Part shown: piece after piece, positions 9,583 to 19,858 of the stretch
Layout: each line of letters starts with the position of its first letter
Position numbering within the stretch: position 1 is the first letter of the stretch
Origin: Hyaloraphidium curvatum
Lineage: Eukaryota > Monoblepharomycota > Hyaloraphidiomycetes > Hyaloraphidiales > Hyaloraphidiaceae
Length of the DNA stretch: 64,000 nt
Assembly (NCBI GenBank): GCA_025558095.1
Contig: JAIVFI010000030.1
Location: 310,001 to 374,000, forward strand
Direction: 5' to 3'
The notes under the pieces: model-generated
Seen by the model: the letters and a program-made list of their open reading frames with translations, nothing else
What the model was told of the DNA's origin: nothing
Databases searched by the model: none
Position numbers and translations under genes: made by a program

Positions 9583-10035
9583 ATGGCGTTCGTTCGCTTT
9601 GGCCACCCCGATTTTCTCTCCGCCTTTGGCGCCGCGTGGTCCTCGGGCGAGTCCGGCGCACTCCTCGCGTTCTTCACCCCAGACGCCGAGTACGTCGAGT
9701 CCGCCTACGAGACGCGCTACCACGGCCCTGCCAACATCGCAAAGTTCCAAAAGTTCATGCACGCGTTCACCTCCGAGACTCGCATCGTTTTCCTGAACTG
9801 CAACGGGACGCGGGACGGGTTCGCGATGGAGTGGGTGTGGTCTGGCGTTTCAACGGGGCCGATGGCCGTTGGCGGACGGGTGTACCCGCCGACGGGGAAG
9901 CCGTTCAAGGTTTCCGGCGTGGCGGTCTGCAAGGCTGCGGAGGATGGGAGGTTGACGTACCAGCGGGACTATTACGACGTGGCGACCGTGCTGCGGCAGA
10001 TCGGGGCGATCGAGGCGCCGCCTGCAAAGCTGTGA
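9583..10035 (+). CDS. SnoaL-like / NTF2-fold protein
   Basis: 150-residue single-domain protein. It shows the SnoaL pattern: helix FGAAWSSGESGALLAFFTPDAEYVE, a short turn YETRYHGPANIAKFQKFM, and later strands FAMEWVWSGV, then GRVYPPTGKPFKVSGVAVCK and RLTYQRDYYDVATVLRQIG. The closing 'G.....DY.D...L..Q.G' is the common end of SnoaL-like polyketide-cyclase domains. The acidic residues in VAVCKAAEDGRLTYQRDYYD would line the pocket, but activity is unknown. The frame is open upstream to 9481 with a non-ATG start; ATG 9583 gives the conserved domain only. Convergent with the haloalkane dehalogenase gene, 143 bases apart. Confidence 0.72.
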   Translation: MAFVRFGHPDFLSAFGAAWSSGESGALLAFFTPDAEYVESAYETRYHGPANIAKFQKFMHAFTSETRIVFLNCNGTRDGFAMEWVWSGVSTGPMAVGGRVYPPTGKPFKVSGVAVCKAAEDGRLTYQRDYYDVATVLRQIGAIEAPPAKL

Positions 10036-10178
10036 GAGAACTTAGTACGGCACTGCTACATGTAGAGAGCAATCGGATCATCTACGTTGGCTCTGGAACC
10101 GCCTCAGTCGCCGCTCTTCGCCCTGCCGGCCCTGCCGCCCGAATGCCTCGAGTCTTCGGTGCGGTTCATGCCGGCGAA

Positions 10179-11493
10179 CTACGAAGAAAGGGAAGACCTC
10201 CATCTGCGCAGCGCGATCAGCAGCTGCATGATCCAGACCACCACCGAGTCCCTGGCCTTCTTCGCCCACTCGATGAAGAACCGGGGCCAGCTTCCGGGCA
10301 GCCAAACCGTCGGTTTCCACACGACACCGGCGCCGGGTGCCGTCACCGCGATCGGCGAGATACCCTTCGGAGAGCCGGCGATTTGGGGCGGCAGCGGAGG
10401 GATCGGCTTTTGCCGCAGGTGGGCAAAGAAGTGCAGCGCCGCGACGGCGACCTCCTCCCCAGCATCCTCCTGCACGAAATCTGCGCAGGCCGTCAGCATT
10501 CTTTCGGAAGGCGGGAGCAAAGGACCCACGGTTGCACTCGTCGATGTAGATCACCCCCCATCCCTTCCCTTTCCCGAGCGTCTCGACGACGTACTCCATG
10601 TTGGGTGCGCCGAGGACAAAGTCGCGGCGCCCGATGGCGGCAAACGTCGGCATGGCGTAGGGCGGGAGCGCCCTGTAGAACTCGCGGGCGGCCTTGGCGA
10701 TGCCGACACCGGGGTAGGATTCGTCGGTCATGACGAGCTGGGGGAACATGACGGGTCCGGTCTTGTACTCGACCGACGGGAAGGGCGCTGCGTAGCTGTG
10801 CATAACGCGCGTCAGGATCGATGGATTCATCGTTTGGGCGGCCACGAACCCCCTGACGACCTCGGCCTTTCCCTGCTCCTCCATGGTGGCCCTCCCCATG
10901 ATCTGATCGACCGGAAGGTCCGGCGACGTCATCGCGGCAAACGCCCTCCACCTCATGAACCCGGATCCCACGTCGACGTCCCCCGTCGGGAGCCAGCCGT
11001 TCATCAGGATCAGCCTCGAGAAGACGCGGGCGTCCGACGGGGTGTCGGGCCGGTCGAAAGCGTGGGGGAAGGTCAGGCCCAGCAGCGATCCCCAGTCCTG
11101 GACCACGAGCGTCGTCTTCCGCAGGCCGAGGTGGCGGATCAGGTGCAGCGCGGTCTCGCGGTGGCGCTCGTAGGTGTAGAAGCCGCGCGATGTGGGCTTG
11201 TCGGACCTCCCGAAGCCGAGCCAGTCGAAGCAGACGACGCGGCGGGGCGCGTCTCCGGCGAGGAAGACTTTGGCCATCTTGCGGTAGAGGAAGCTCCACG
11301 TGGGCTCGCCGTGGACGCAGAGGAACGTCTCGGCGTCGGCACCCGCGGAAGCGGCATCATTCCGGAGGTCGTAGTATGCCAGGCGGAGGCCCGACTTCTC
11401 GCCGAGGACGAGGTACTGCGGCTCGTGCGGCCAGTCGACGAGGCCCTCGAACCGCACTTCCGGCGTACGGACGTACTCGAACTCGTCGAACAT
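10179..11493 (-). CDS. Haloalkane dehalogenase-like alpha/beta hydrolase
   Basis: 421 residues from two exons (11493-10530 and 10480-10179; 49-base intron GTGGGT...GCGCAG). The N-terminal RTPEVRFEGLVDWPHEPQYL matches dehalogenase openings. Visible catalytic elements: oxyanion motif HGEPTWSFLYRKM (about residue 62), nucleophile elbow VVQDWGSLLGL (about residue 130) whose D-W pair is the nucleophile plus halide-stabilising Trp of haloalkane dehalogenases, and, only after intron removal, the base His in CNHFVQEDAGEEVA (about residue 322). Intron removal therefore restores the triad. Unusual is a ~100-residue C-terminal extension with a hydrophobic stretch DSVVVWIMQLLIAL near the end, which could be a membrane tail anchor. 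Substrate is unknown; epoxide hydrolases share the fold, but the D-W pair favours dehalogenase. Confidence 0.85.
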
Positions 11494-11820
11494 CGCGACT
11501 GGCGATGTAGCTTCCCGCGAGCAACCCCTCGTTAGGGTGTTGCGCCGGCCCTTCTTTGATTATCCGTCCAGGCGCGTTTTACCGCTCCGTCTCCCACTCT
11601 CCATTTCGGAGGTTCCGGTTTGGGCAGGGGCATCGCTGCGGCGAGCACGATCGTGTCGTCGCCGGACCTTGTCTCCACCCCTGTCGGAACGACGTGATTG
11701 TAAGGTGACCGCGGTCCCTGTCGTAAACAACCGTGACGCGTCAATCTCGCGCCGCTTTGGGGTGCGCTGTTCCAGCGTACGCGGACGAGCGGCGACTGCG
11801 ACAACCTTCCGTAGTGGAAG
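11494..11820. other. Divergent promoter region
   Basis: Between the dehalogenase start (minus) and the flavodoxin-fold gene (plus). No convincing coding content; the bases just upstream of 11821 form the likely 5' leader. Confidence 0.45.
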
Positions 11821-12567
11821 ATGGCCTGGCGCGCCCCCCTCGCGTGCCTCTTCGCCGCGCTCTTCCTGCCGGCCTCCGCGGACCCGCCCCCGAAGCGCGT
11901 GCTCGCGGTGCTGTACCACCCGAGCCCGCGCGGCTCCTACACGGCCGCCGTCCTCGACGCCGCGATCGGCGCGCTACCGCCCGGCACGCACGTCGACGTG
12001 ATGGACCTCACGCGCGAGGGCTTCGACCCGCGCTTCTCAGAGCGCGACCTGGCGCACTTCCGCGGCGGCCCGCGCGAGGGCAAGCGCGTGCGCGCAATGC
12101 AGGCCCGCATCGACGCGGCGGACGCCATCGTGATCGCCTTCCCCATCTGGTGGTGGTCCTTGCCGGCAACGCTCAAGGGCTGGATCGACAGGGTGTTCAC
12201 GCGCGATTGGGCGTACAAGTCGGGCAACCTCGAGGAGGAAGGGCCGGGCGCCGAGAGCGTGGGCCTGCTCAAGGACCGGCCGACGCTGCTGCTCGCGGCC
12301 GGCGCCGGGCGGAGGGCCACCTTCGACAAATGGGGCTACGCCGACGCGATGCAGAGGCAGATCTCGGTCGGGATCTTTGGCTACTGCGGGATCCGCGACG
12401 TGCACCTCGAGCTGCTCCTGGAGGACGAGGACGCGGAGGCGAGGAAGAGGAACCTGCGGCGCGCGGCAGAGCTGGGCAGGGCGCTGCTGGATACCGGGAG
12501 GACGAACTGGACGGCCGTGGTATCTGACGGGGCCAGGTGGGCTCTAGCTGAGCAGATGTCTGCGTGA
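11821..12567 (+). CDS. Flavodoxin-fold NAD(P)H:quinone reductase-like protein with signal peptide
   Basis: 248 residues. A cleavable-type signal peptide (MAWRAPLACLFAALFLPASA) precedes a flavodoxin_2 (NQO1/MdaB/KefF-like) domain: RVLAVLYHPSPRGSYTAAVL (phosphate loop), HVDVMDLTREGFDP, ADAIVIAFPIWWWSLPATLK (the conserved P-x-WW segment), GWIDRVFTRDWAY, TLLLAAGAG and IFGYCGIRDV. These residues build the FMN/FAD site and the quinone pocket. Members are usually cytosolic two-electron quinone or nitro reductases, so an apparently secreted version is odd; an in-frame downstream start is not obvious. Single exon. Confidence 0.8.
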   Translation: MAWRAPLACLFAALFLPASADPPPKRVLAVLYHPSPRGSYTAAVLDAAIGALPPGTHVDVMDLTREGFDPRFSERDLAHFRGGPREGKRVRAMQARIDAADAIVIAFPIWWWSLPATLKGWIDRVFTRDWAYKSGNLEEEGPGAESVGLLKDRPTLLLAAGAGRRATFDKWGYADAMQRQISVGIFGYCGIRDVHLELLLEDEDAEARKRNLRRAAELGRALLDTGRTNWTAVVSDGARWALAEQMSA

Positions 12568-12747
12568 ACTTGGAAGCAGAGCAAACAATCCGATTCTTCA
12601 CTAAGTCCGTCACCGAGCTGGGAAGTTAGCGGGGCTCGGAAGCCAGCCGGAAGCGAAGGCCGCACAGGGCCGCACCTCCGAATCCTGCGCAACCATTCCC
12701 GATTCGGCACTCCCGCCCCTCGCCAATCCCGCCCGCACCGCCCCGCC

Positions 12748-14263
12748 ATGCCCCTCGGAGCCTTCGAGACGGCCCGCGCCATCGTCGCAGGCCGGACCAC
12801 GTCGGCCGCCGAGGTCGAGGCCGCAATCGCGCGAATCGAGGCCGCGAACCCCTCCGTCAACGCGGTGATCATCAAGGCGTTTAGCAGGGCCCGGGACGAG
12901 GCCAAGAAGGCCGATGAGGCAATTGCGAGGGGCGAGAGGAGGCCGCTTCTGGGCGTGCCCGTGACGGTCGGTCGCGTTCAGTCGCGGGGGGGACATTCGG
13001 GCTCACGGGGGACACGCAGGTGAAGGAGAGCAACAAGACCGCGGGGGAGCCGTACACGTGGGGCATCGCCGAGTTCAAGGACAATGTCGAGAAAGAGGAC
13101 GGGCCGCTGGTCAGGATGCTTCGCGCTGCCGGCGCGATCATCCTCGGCAAGACGAACATCCCTCCGTACCTCGGCGACATCCAGGTGGGCGTGTTCGGCG
13201 GCACGGGCACAGTTCATGACTCATGCAAAGTTCATTTTACAGACCAACAATCCTATTTGGGGCCGGACTGTAAACCCGTACAACCCCGGCCGCACCTGCG
13301 GCGGATCCTCGGGAGGCTCAGCGGTGGCTTTGGCGACCGGCATGGTGCCCTTGGAGATGGGCAGCGACAGTGAGTGCCCTCCGGCCAGCTCATGGCTCAA
13401 CCTGGTGACCGAGTGTGCGTCTTTTTCCAGTCGGCGGCTCTATCCGAACTCCCTCGCACTTCTGCGGGACCTTCGGCCACAAACCCACCCACGGCATCGT
13501 CCCCGAAGACGGCTTCCCGCTTACGGACGGCCACCCTGACGTCCTTTCGGTCGCTGGCCCGATGGCACGCAGCGCAGAGGATCTCGCGGGGGCGCTGGAC
13601 ATTGTCTCCACCGTACCCCTCGCCAAGCCCCGGTTCGCTTCCCTCAAGGGCGTAAGGATCCTCGTGATTACGCAGCACCCCGTTGCCAAGGCAATGAAAG
13701 AGATCGTGGCCGGGGTGGAGGCCGCCGCAGCGCGGGCCGAGGCGGCGGGCGCCTTCGTCAGCCGGTCGAGCGACCTTCTGCCCGACCTCGCCAAGTTGCA
13801 CGAGACCTACTGGCAGTTACTCGTCATGATCACAACGCGGGCCATGCAGCCCGTCGACGCCGAGGGGAAGCCGCCGTCGGCGACAAAGTACTTCGAACTC
13901 CTGGACGAGCAGGCGAGGGCCAAGCGCGCCTTTGCCAGGTTCTTCGAGTCGTTCGACTGCATCCTGATGCCCGTTCACGGATGCACCGCGTTCCCGCACG
14001 ACGACAACCCCAAGTTTGCCGAGCGGATTCTGGACGTCGACGGGGAGAAAGTTCCGTATACCAGCCAGTTCGCTTGGATCGGGCCTGCGACGGTCGCCCA
14101 GCTGCCTTCGACCTCCGTGCCCATCGGACGCGCCGCGGATGGGCTTCCGTACAACATGCAGGTCGTTTGCGCGAGCATGCGCGACCACGACGCCATCGCT
14201 ATCGGAGGGATGCTGGCCGTGCCGAATGCGATCGTTGTGCCGCAAGGGCAGGCCAAGTTGTAG
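12748..14263 (+). CDS. Amidase signature family enzyme
   Basis: 447 residues from four exons: 12748-12966, 13020-13184, 13243-13369 and 13431-14263, with introns of 53, 58 and 61 bases. Splicing joins the catalytic elements exactly: Lys in [19 protein letters not shown] across intron 1, the Gly/Ser-rich signature [20 protein letters not shown] in exon 3, and the nucleophile Ser in [20 protein letters not shown] across intron 3. This completes the Ser-cisSer-Lys triad of the family. Amidases hydrolyse aliphatic or aryl amides; the C-terminal part with [20 protein letters not shown] resembles bacterial and fungal general amidases rather than GatA. Probably cytosolic; no signal peptide. Confidence 0.9.
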
Positions 14264-15276
14264 CACAGCCAAGATGTAGCCGTGTCAGGTCGAGAGAGCG
14301 TGCGATGCAAGGAGAGAGAGCTGCTGAAGAAGCCGCTCGAACTCGGGATGGAAAGCCCCCGTCGATTGGGAGAAGCCGACGTGGCCCAACCAACCAAACA
14401 CATGCTCCGAGAACCCTCTCTTTCGCTGCCTGTTTCCATTGGGAGAAAGATTCGGGCCTTGAAAAAGTCATGTCGATTCCCTTCCTTTGCATCGAGATTG
14501 GCGTTGGTTACGCTCCCGTGTTCGTCCTCCGCAAACGGGCCAACCGCGGGTCTCTCCCTCCTCTCCCGTCCCTCGCTCCCCTTTCCCTCTTTTATATTGG
14601 CAGACGCACGACAACCCATGCCGCTGCAAGGTTCTTGGGCCGACTGCGGGCTTCTTCGCCGGCGCCGTGTCGGCCATCTTCTGCTGGGTTGGGGCTGTCA
14701 CCACCCTTGGCGACATGCGCTGACGATTCTACTCCTTACCGCCCAAAACAGCCAGCTGGTGCTCTCACGTGGTGCTGCTCGCGATCTACTTCGGACAAGC
14801 TCTTTGGCACCCCGGTAGGAGGCCAACTGAAGCGCCTGCGACTTGCCTGCTAACTGTGACCGCCAGATGGGTCTCTGGCGGGGGGTGGCCAGCGCGATTC
14901 CCATTTGAAATGATGTCAATGTTCTGAGTTGGGTTACAGAGAGGTGGGGGCGTCCTTACTCTATCTGCTTGGCGACTTCGTTCCTCGTCGATCAGCGGAA
15001 CGCCCGAATCCTGCCGTTGGCCGAGTTCGTGGCGTTCAAAGAGGCGTGGATGGCTGTCTTGTCGCAACATCTACCATGAAGCCTCTGCGCACGCCGAAAA
15101 GGACATAGACAAATAGAGATAAAAAGGCCGAGGGGTGGGGCGGAGGAACTTGCCACCCCGTTGTAATGGCGTCATCCTCCGAAGTTTGGTCAACGTCTCG
15201 CGACCTCCACACCCATTCTCGCTAGCGAAGTAGCGCGCCGTAGAGCGCTTCTGCTGCCCGCCGCACTCGCCGAACC
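14264..15276. other. 1-kb intergenic region with a possible membrane-protein remnant
   Basis: No complete gene is recognised. A pyrimidine-rich tract ending ttggcag (about 14580-14603) looks like an intron 3' end, and on the plus strand about 14630-14690 encodes one hydrophobic segment (GPTAGFFAGAVSAIFCWVG) followed by a donor-like GTTGGG, a CTGAC branch-like site and AAACAG. This might be a decayed transporter exon, but no flanking exon keeps frame with recognisable content. The rest probably contains the amidase 3' and oxygenase 5' untranslated regions. Confidence 0.35.
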
Positions 15277-16498
15277 ATGTCTCTCGCGTCCGTGGAAGCG
15301 GAGGCTCGCGCACTCGGCATCGAATGGGCGCCACTGGTCGCCGTCTCCTTCGCGGACTTTGAGCGGCGCAAGAACGAAATCGCCGAGGAGCTGCTGCAGG
15401 GGGTCACCACGGCCGGCTTTTTCTACGTGACGGACCACGGCATCCCGCAGGAGGAGGTCGACAGGATGTACGGGCTGGCGAAGAAGGCGCACATTGAAGT
15501 GTCGCAGGAGGAGCACGTGCGGTTCAAGACCTCGGCCGCCACCGACGGGAACTACGCCGGATACGTCGGTGCGGACGACGGGTCGAGCGTGGCTGCGTAC
15601 TACAACCTCGCCAAGCCCGGTTCGGGACTGGAGAAGCGGCTGCCGCCGGTGCTCGAGCGCGAGCTGCCGTCGCTGGACGATTTTCACCAGAAGGTGCTCG
15701 ACATCAACGACCGGATCCTGAGGGTGCTCGCGCTGGGGTTGAAGCTGCCTGAGGACTACTTTTTGAAGCTTCACGGACGAAGGACCGTCAGCGGCAGCCA
15801 TCTGCGATTGATGTGGTAGGGAGCGGATGGACCTGCAGATGCGCACTTTTCGATGTCTTACAGGCCGTGCTCTCGCCCGAAGGTACCCGGTTCGCGATGC
15901 GACAAAGGACGACGAAGTCGGCAACGTCCGCGTTCAGGGTCACTCGGACTGTGAGTAGCACATCTTCGCTCTTCGCCACCGCATCTTCTCATGCATGTCT
16001 TCGCATTCCAGTCGGCTCGCTCACGATCATGTTCGCCCCCCCCCCGTGGTCGCGCTCCAGGTCCTGGACAACAGCAACGATGCCGTCTGGCGCTACGTCA
16101 AGCCCGTCCCCGGCGCTCTGATCTGCAACATCGCGGATACGTTGCAGTTCCTCACCGGTTCCGTCCTCAAGTCGACGCAGCACCGCGTCACGAGGCCGCC
16201 GCTGCCCTCGCAGCAGAACGTCACCAGATACAACCTGCTGTACTTCCTGCGGCCCGACGACGACGTCATCCTCGCTCCCGCGCCGAGCCCGCTGGTCCCC
16301 GAGGATGCAAAGGCCCTGCCGGGGATGGGGACCAAGGCCGGGGACTGGGTTGCGGCGAGGGTGAAGCTGACGGTGCGGAGGCGGGAGCTGCAGGGGAAGG
16401 AGGACGAGCTCGCGAAGGAGGAGTACAACAAGATCCAGCGGATCATCAACTCGAACCAGGGACGGGCGAACCTGCAGGATTCGTTTGCGAAGCTTTAG
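15277..16498 (+). CDS. 2-oxoglutarate/Fe(II) oxygenase (isopenicillin-N-synthase-like), frame break at a C-run
   Basis: Predicted non-haem iron dioxygenase or oxidase of the IPNS-like superfamily, ~364 residues if continuous. Exons 15277-15815, 15883-15950 and 16012-16498; introns of 67 and 61 bases. The N-terminal domain has VTTAGFFYVTDHGIPQE. Iron and 2OG ligands appear after splicing: GHSDFGSLTIMF (HxD), then STQHRVTRPP (distal His and the RxS-like position). The C-terminal third, ALQVLDNSNDAVWRYVKPVP onward, is in a different frame from LTIMF. The only sequence between them is a run of ten C at about 16036-16045, and one further C would restore the usual continuity. It is therefore either an assembly error or a recent frameshift. 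Substrate unknown. Confidence 0.78.
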
Positions 16499-16662
16499 CT
16501 GCGAGAGCGGTGGTTGATTCGGATGAACGGTTCGTTCGAAGTGTATTCTTTCATGAACTTCAATCTTCGAGAGAGAGAAATGCATAGCGGTCGCCAGGAG
16601 GCTTGAGCACTCTGCAGCTCCTCTCTCGGTCCCTCCCAGCATTACTCGGCAGCCTCTAAGCG

Positions 16663-17683
16663 ATGCCCGGCACCCGCATGCTCAACTCCGACGGGCGCTC
16701 GCGCGTCGTGCTCATCACGGGCGCGAGCAAGGGCATGGTGCGAGGATGTCTCCCACGCGCGAACGCCGAGCTCATACCACGCCCAGGGCAAATCCCATGC
16801 CCTCGCGCTGGCCCGCGAAGGAGCGACGGTCGTGGTGACGGACATCCCCTCGCAGTCGGCGGCGGGACGTCAAGTGGTGGACGAGATCAATTCGAAGGGC
16901 GGGCGGGCGGCGTTCCTCGAGCTCGATGTGACCAACGAGGAGGACTGGCAGAGGGCGGCGGCCGAGGTCGAGAAGGCCTTTGGAGTTCTGGACGTGCTGA
17001 TCAACAACGCGGGGGCTGCATTTCCCGAGGAGGCACCGGAGGCGTTGAACTTCGGGCCCAACGGGGCGTGGCGGCGGACCATGTCGCTCAACCTGGACGG
17101 AGTGGCGATGGGCACCAAGTACGGCATTCAGCTCATGAAGAAGTGTGTTTTGGGCCGGAATCGTGGCAACACGAGCTGAATGGACTCATTGGTGGATAGG
17201 AACAAGTCCAAGGACCGCAAGAGCATCATCAACGTCTCGTCGACCGCCGGCCTCAAGGGCATCATCGGGAGCTACGCGTACGGTGCGGCAAAGGGAGGCG
17301 TGACGATCTTCAGCAAGAGCGTCGCCGTGTACGCGGCACGGCACGGGATCAACGTCAAGTGGGCCCGGTCCCACTCTGCCGCGCAACCAAGCTGACCTCC
17401 GGCATCCCAGCTCCATCCACCCGGGCGCGGTGGTGACCGATTTCCACAAGGCGGTGGCGATCGGCAACGCGAGCGCGGAGGAATCGGCGACGCGGTTCGC
17501 GGCGCGGGCGATGATCCGCGACCCGGCGAGGCCCGAGGACGTGAGCGGCATCGTGGTGTACCTCTCCAGCCCGGAAGCGGGCTTCGCAACTGGAGGTGGG
17601 TCACCCAGTTTCATGCCCTCGGGAAGGTCCTGATCCGGATTGAAGGTTCCTATGTCATCGACGGCGGACTAGCCAACCTGTGA
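16663..17683 (+). CDS. Short-chain dehydrogenase/reductase (SDR, classical type)
   Basis: 270 residues from five exons: 16663-16737, 16787-17142, 17200-17358, 17411-17595 and 17646-17683 (introns 49, 57, 52 and 50 bases). The cofactor motif TGASKG sits at the end of exon 1 and continues GKSHALALAREGATVVVTDI in exon 2. Next come the NNAG motif (VLINNAGAAFPEE), the catalytic Ser in IINVSSTAGLKG and Tyr/Lys in YAYGAAKGG, all in the classical order. The last exon supplies only SYVIDGGLANL, the normal SDR end (Y.vDGG). An NAD preference is suggested by the Asp after the second strand (VVTDIP). Substrate not deducible. The tiny terminal exon is real, judging from the conserved VDGG-type ending. Confidence 0.9.
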
Positions 17684-17779
17684 ATTGGGCAACGTGCAAC
17701 GTCGAAGATCTATCAGTCTTGTGTACAGCTCGCGCAAAACATCTGGTATCGCAAAGTTGTCCATCTCCGGGAGGCGGAA

Positions 17780-18484
17780 TCATTTGCCCACCACGGCTTT
17801 CGCGGCCAGCCTCGCCCTGTACCACCGCGCAACGAGCGGCGTGAGGGCCAACGTCGCGCCGATCTCGAGCGGCAGGAGGAACTTGGTCAGGACGAAGGTG
17901 GCGGTGAACGTCGCGGGGTCAACGATCTTTGTGAGCCACTCCGGCACCACGGCCTTGTCGGGGTTGGCTTCCGGGAGCGGCAGTCCGAGCTTCTCAAACA
18001 CCGGCCGGAGTCGCGATTCCAGGTAGACGGCGTCGAACCCGAGGTACAGGATCGCAAAGTAGAGGGACCAGAAGACGCTCGCCGAGACGCCGACGTAGGT
18101 CACCGCCCCGATGACCCCGTACCGTCGAACGATGGAGCGGAAGGATTGGGGTTTCGTGGGTTCCGGATCGGGATCAGGGTCGGGAGGAGGGGCCGAGGTC
18201 GCGAAGGTCCGCAGGGGCCGAGAAAGCATGGTCCGGGGGAGCTCGAAACGCGTTTCGCGCGAGAATGGGCCTAGAGATTCTCGGAAAAGAAACCTTCGAG
18301 GAGTTTGGAGTGAAACGGATTGCCCGCCGGCGGCCGATGTGAGGGCTCGAGCGGGATCCCGGGCGGGGACGCCGGAGCGGAGGCTCGACGGGATCCCGGG
18401 CCGCAACGCGGCGAGTGAATCCGACGGCCGGGCAGAGCGTGCTAGCGGCGCATTCGTCCTCAGGAGGGGCCGAAGCCGGAGCAT
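17780..18484 (-). CDS. DUF1279/FAM210-like mitochondrial membrane protein
   Basis: 234 residues, single exon. The N-terminal ~100 residues are Arg/Ser/Leu-rich without acidic residues (MLRLRPLLRTNAPLARSARP...), a typical mitochondrial presequence. The DUF1279 domain follows: RSIVRRYGVIGAVTYVGVSA (a hydrophobic segment), YLGFDAVYLESRLRPVFEKL, and a second hydrophobic segment TATFVLTKFLLPLEIGATLALTPLVARWYR. Animal FAM210A/B proteins of this family act in the inner mitochondrial membrane; a fungal function is not established. The open frame extends to 18766, but ATG 18484 gives the presequence directly. Divergent from the first MYND gene. Confidence 0.85.
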   Translation of the reverse strand: MLRLRPLLRTNAPLARSARPSDSLAALRPGIPSSLRSGVPARDPARALTSAAGGQSVSLQTPRRFLFRESLGPFSRETRFELPRTMLSRPLRTFATSAPPPDPDPDPEPTKPQSFRSIVRRYGVIGAVTYVGVSASVFWSLYFAILYLGFDAVYLESRLRPVFEKLGLPLPEANPDKAVVPEWLTKIVDPATFTATFVLTKFLLPLEIGATLALTPLVARWYRARLAAKAVVGK

Positions 18485-18598
18485 CGCGAGTGTTTGCGTC
18501 GGAGCTTGCGACGCCAGCCGCGGTTGCCGCGGCAGCGCGCCCGAACCGCACACACGTGGCCCGCGGCTGCTCGCATTCAGCCGGCTGCCCGACCGAAA

Positions 18599-19513
18599 AT
18601 GGCCGGCAATGGGAAGATCACGGTCGGCATCATCGACGGCAAGGTCACCGGGCCGGTGCTGTTCGAATGCGACGCCGGCGTCGCGCGGGGCCAGCTCAAG
18701 AGCTCCCCGGCGGCCACGGCCCGCGTCCGCGAGGCGTCGCTCGGCCTCATCGAGGACGAGGTGCATTCGCGGCCTTGGTTCTGCTACGGGTGCCGGAAAC
18801 CCGCCCAGGGCCTCGAGGCCACGGACCTGCAGGTGGACGCGGACGAAGGCACGCTCACAATCATCATGACCTGCGGGAAGGACAAGTGCGCCGCCATGGC
18901 CAAGGAGACGCTCGCGCGGGCGTCTGCCGCGGCACAGGGCATGCCTGCCGCAAAGGACGGGAAGCGCCCCGTCCTGACCCTCGTGCGCATCTTTTCAAGC
19001 CTTCCGGCCGAGGATTGCAGCTCCGGACCCGCCGTCGGGGACCAGCTTCCCGAAAAGGAGGTTCTCGTGCCCGCGAATCTAATGGAGAGGGGCGAAATCG
19101 AGGCCGTGATGGAGATCCTCGGTCGGACCGCTCAGCCCGCCGTCGAGACGCTGTTTGGCCGGCAACCGAGGACCTGCCTCATGTGCGGGACGGCCGCCGC
19201 ATCGAGCAGCATCATGCAGCACATCAGACCCGAGCAGTACCCGTGGGTCTTTGTCGTCGACGCCTATCCGCGCTGCGACGCGTGTGCCATTGCTGTCAAG
19301 GACCGTTTCAATGCGTGGTACCGGCACGAGTCAAAAGGAATGGCTCGTCGGTTCGCGAGGACCTGTGTCGCGTGCTCCAAGTCCACCACGGACCCCAAGA
19401 GGGACTTTCAGCGCTGCTCGCGCTGCGGATCGGCGTACTACTGCTCGCGGGAATGCCAGCGGCAGGATTGGCCGCACCACAAAGCTGCCTGCCGGCCGAA
19501 GGATGCCGCATGA
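18599..19513 (+). CDS. MYND zinc-finger protein, cysteine-rich family, copy 1
   Basis: 304 residues, single exon. A C-terminal MYND finger (about residues 253-297) reads CVACSKSTTDPKRDF, CSRCGSAYYCSRECQRQDW and HHKAAC, with the C-x2-C, C-x2-C, C-x3-C and H-x3-C spacing of this protein-binding zinc finger. The rest matches no family I recognise: an N-terminal GKITVGIIDGKVTGPVLFE block, then Cys pairs WFCYGCRKP, MTCGKDKC, RTCLMCG and RCDACA that look like further zinc sites. The gene at 22809 has the same layout throughout, so both form one family. Partner and role unknown; probably intracellular. Confidence 0.82.
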   Translation: MAGNGKITVGIIDGKVTGPVLFECDAGVARGQLKSSPAATARVREASLGLIEDEVHSRPWFCYGCRKPAQGLEATDLQVDADEGTLTIIMTCGKDKCAAMAKETLARASAAAQGMPAAKDGKRPVLTLVRIFSSLPAEDCSSGPAVGDQLPEKEVLVPANLMERGEIEAVMEILGRTAQPAVETLFGRQPRTCLMCGTAAASSSIMQHIRPEQYPWVFVVDAYPRCDACAIAVKDRFNAWYRHESKGMARRFARTCVACSKSTTDPKRDFQRCSRCGSAYYCSRECQRQDWPHHKAACRPKDAA

Positions 19514-19858
19514 GGAGCTTTCGCGAGCGCGGACGACGGCGCGGGATGTAGCGCGCTTTTGCACTTCTCGATGGTAGATCGTGGCGACGTGGCCCGACCG
19601 TACAGGAGAAATCGAGGCCCGATCAGCGGCATGAAATGTGCCCGAGCTGCTTGATGTCCTGATCCGGCTTGTTTCGCGGTAAGGACTTCTAGAACGGGTT
19701 GGCTCGAACGTGAGAAGTCCACGGCGTGGCGCAGGGCCGCAGCCACAACTCCGCCGGCAACTCCGCCCGCGTTCAGCGCAGCTTTCAGCGACGTCCTCCT
19801 CGATTCAGCGAGCGCGTATCTCCCGGTCCCCTCCAGTCCGACGCCCGCGCCAGCCAGA
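19514..19858. other. Intergenic region between MYND genes
   Basis: 345 bases. An open frame in the reading frame of the next gene extends through part of it from a GTG at 19726 but has no ATG. Nothing else recognised. Confidence 0.35.

Noticed and set aside
14487-14723. Possible transporter exon (hydrophobic GPTAGFFAGAVSAIFCW segment)
   Set aside because: Only one hydrophobic segment, and no flanking exon keeps frame with recognisable sequence; noted under the intergenic entry but not called a gene.
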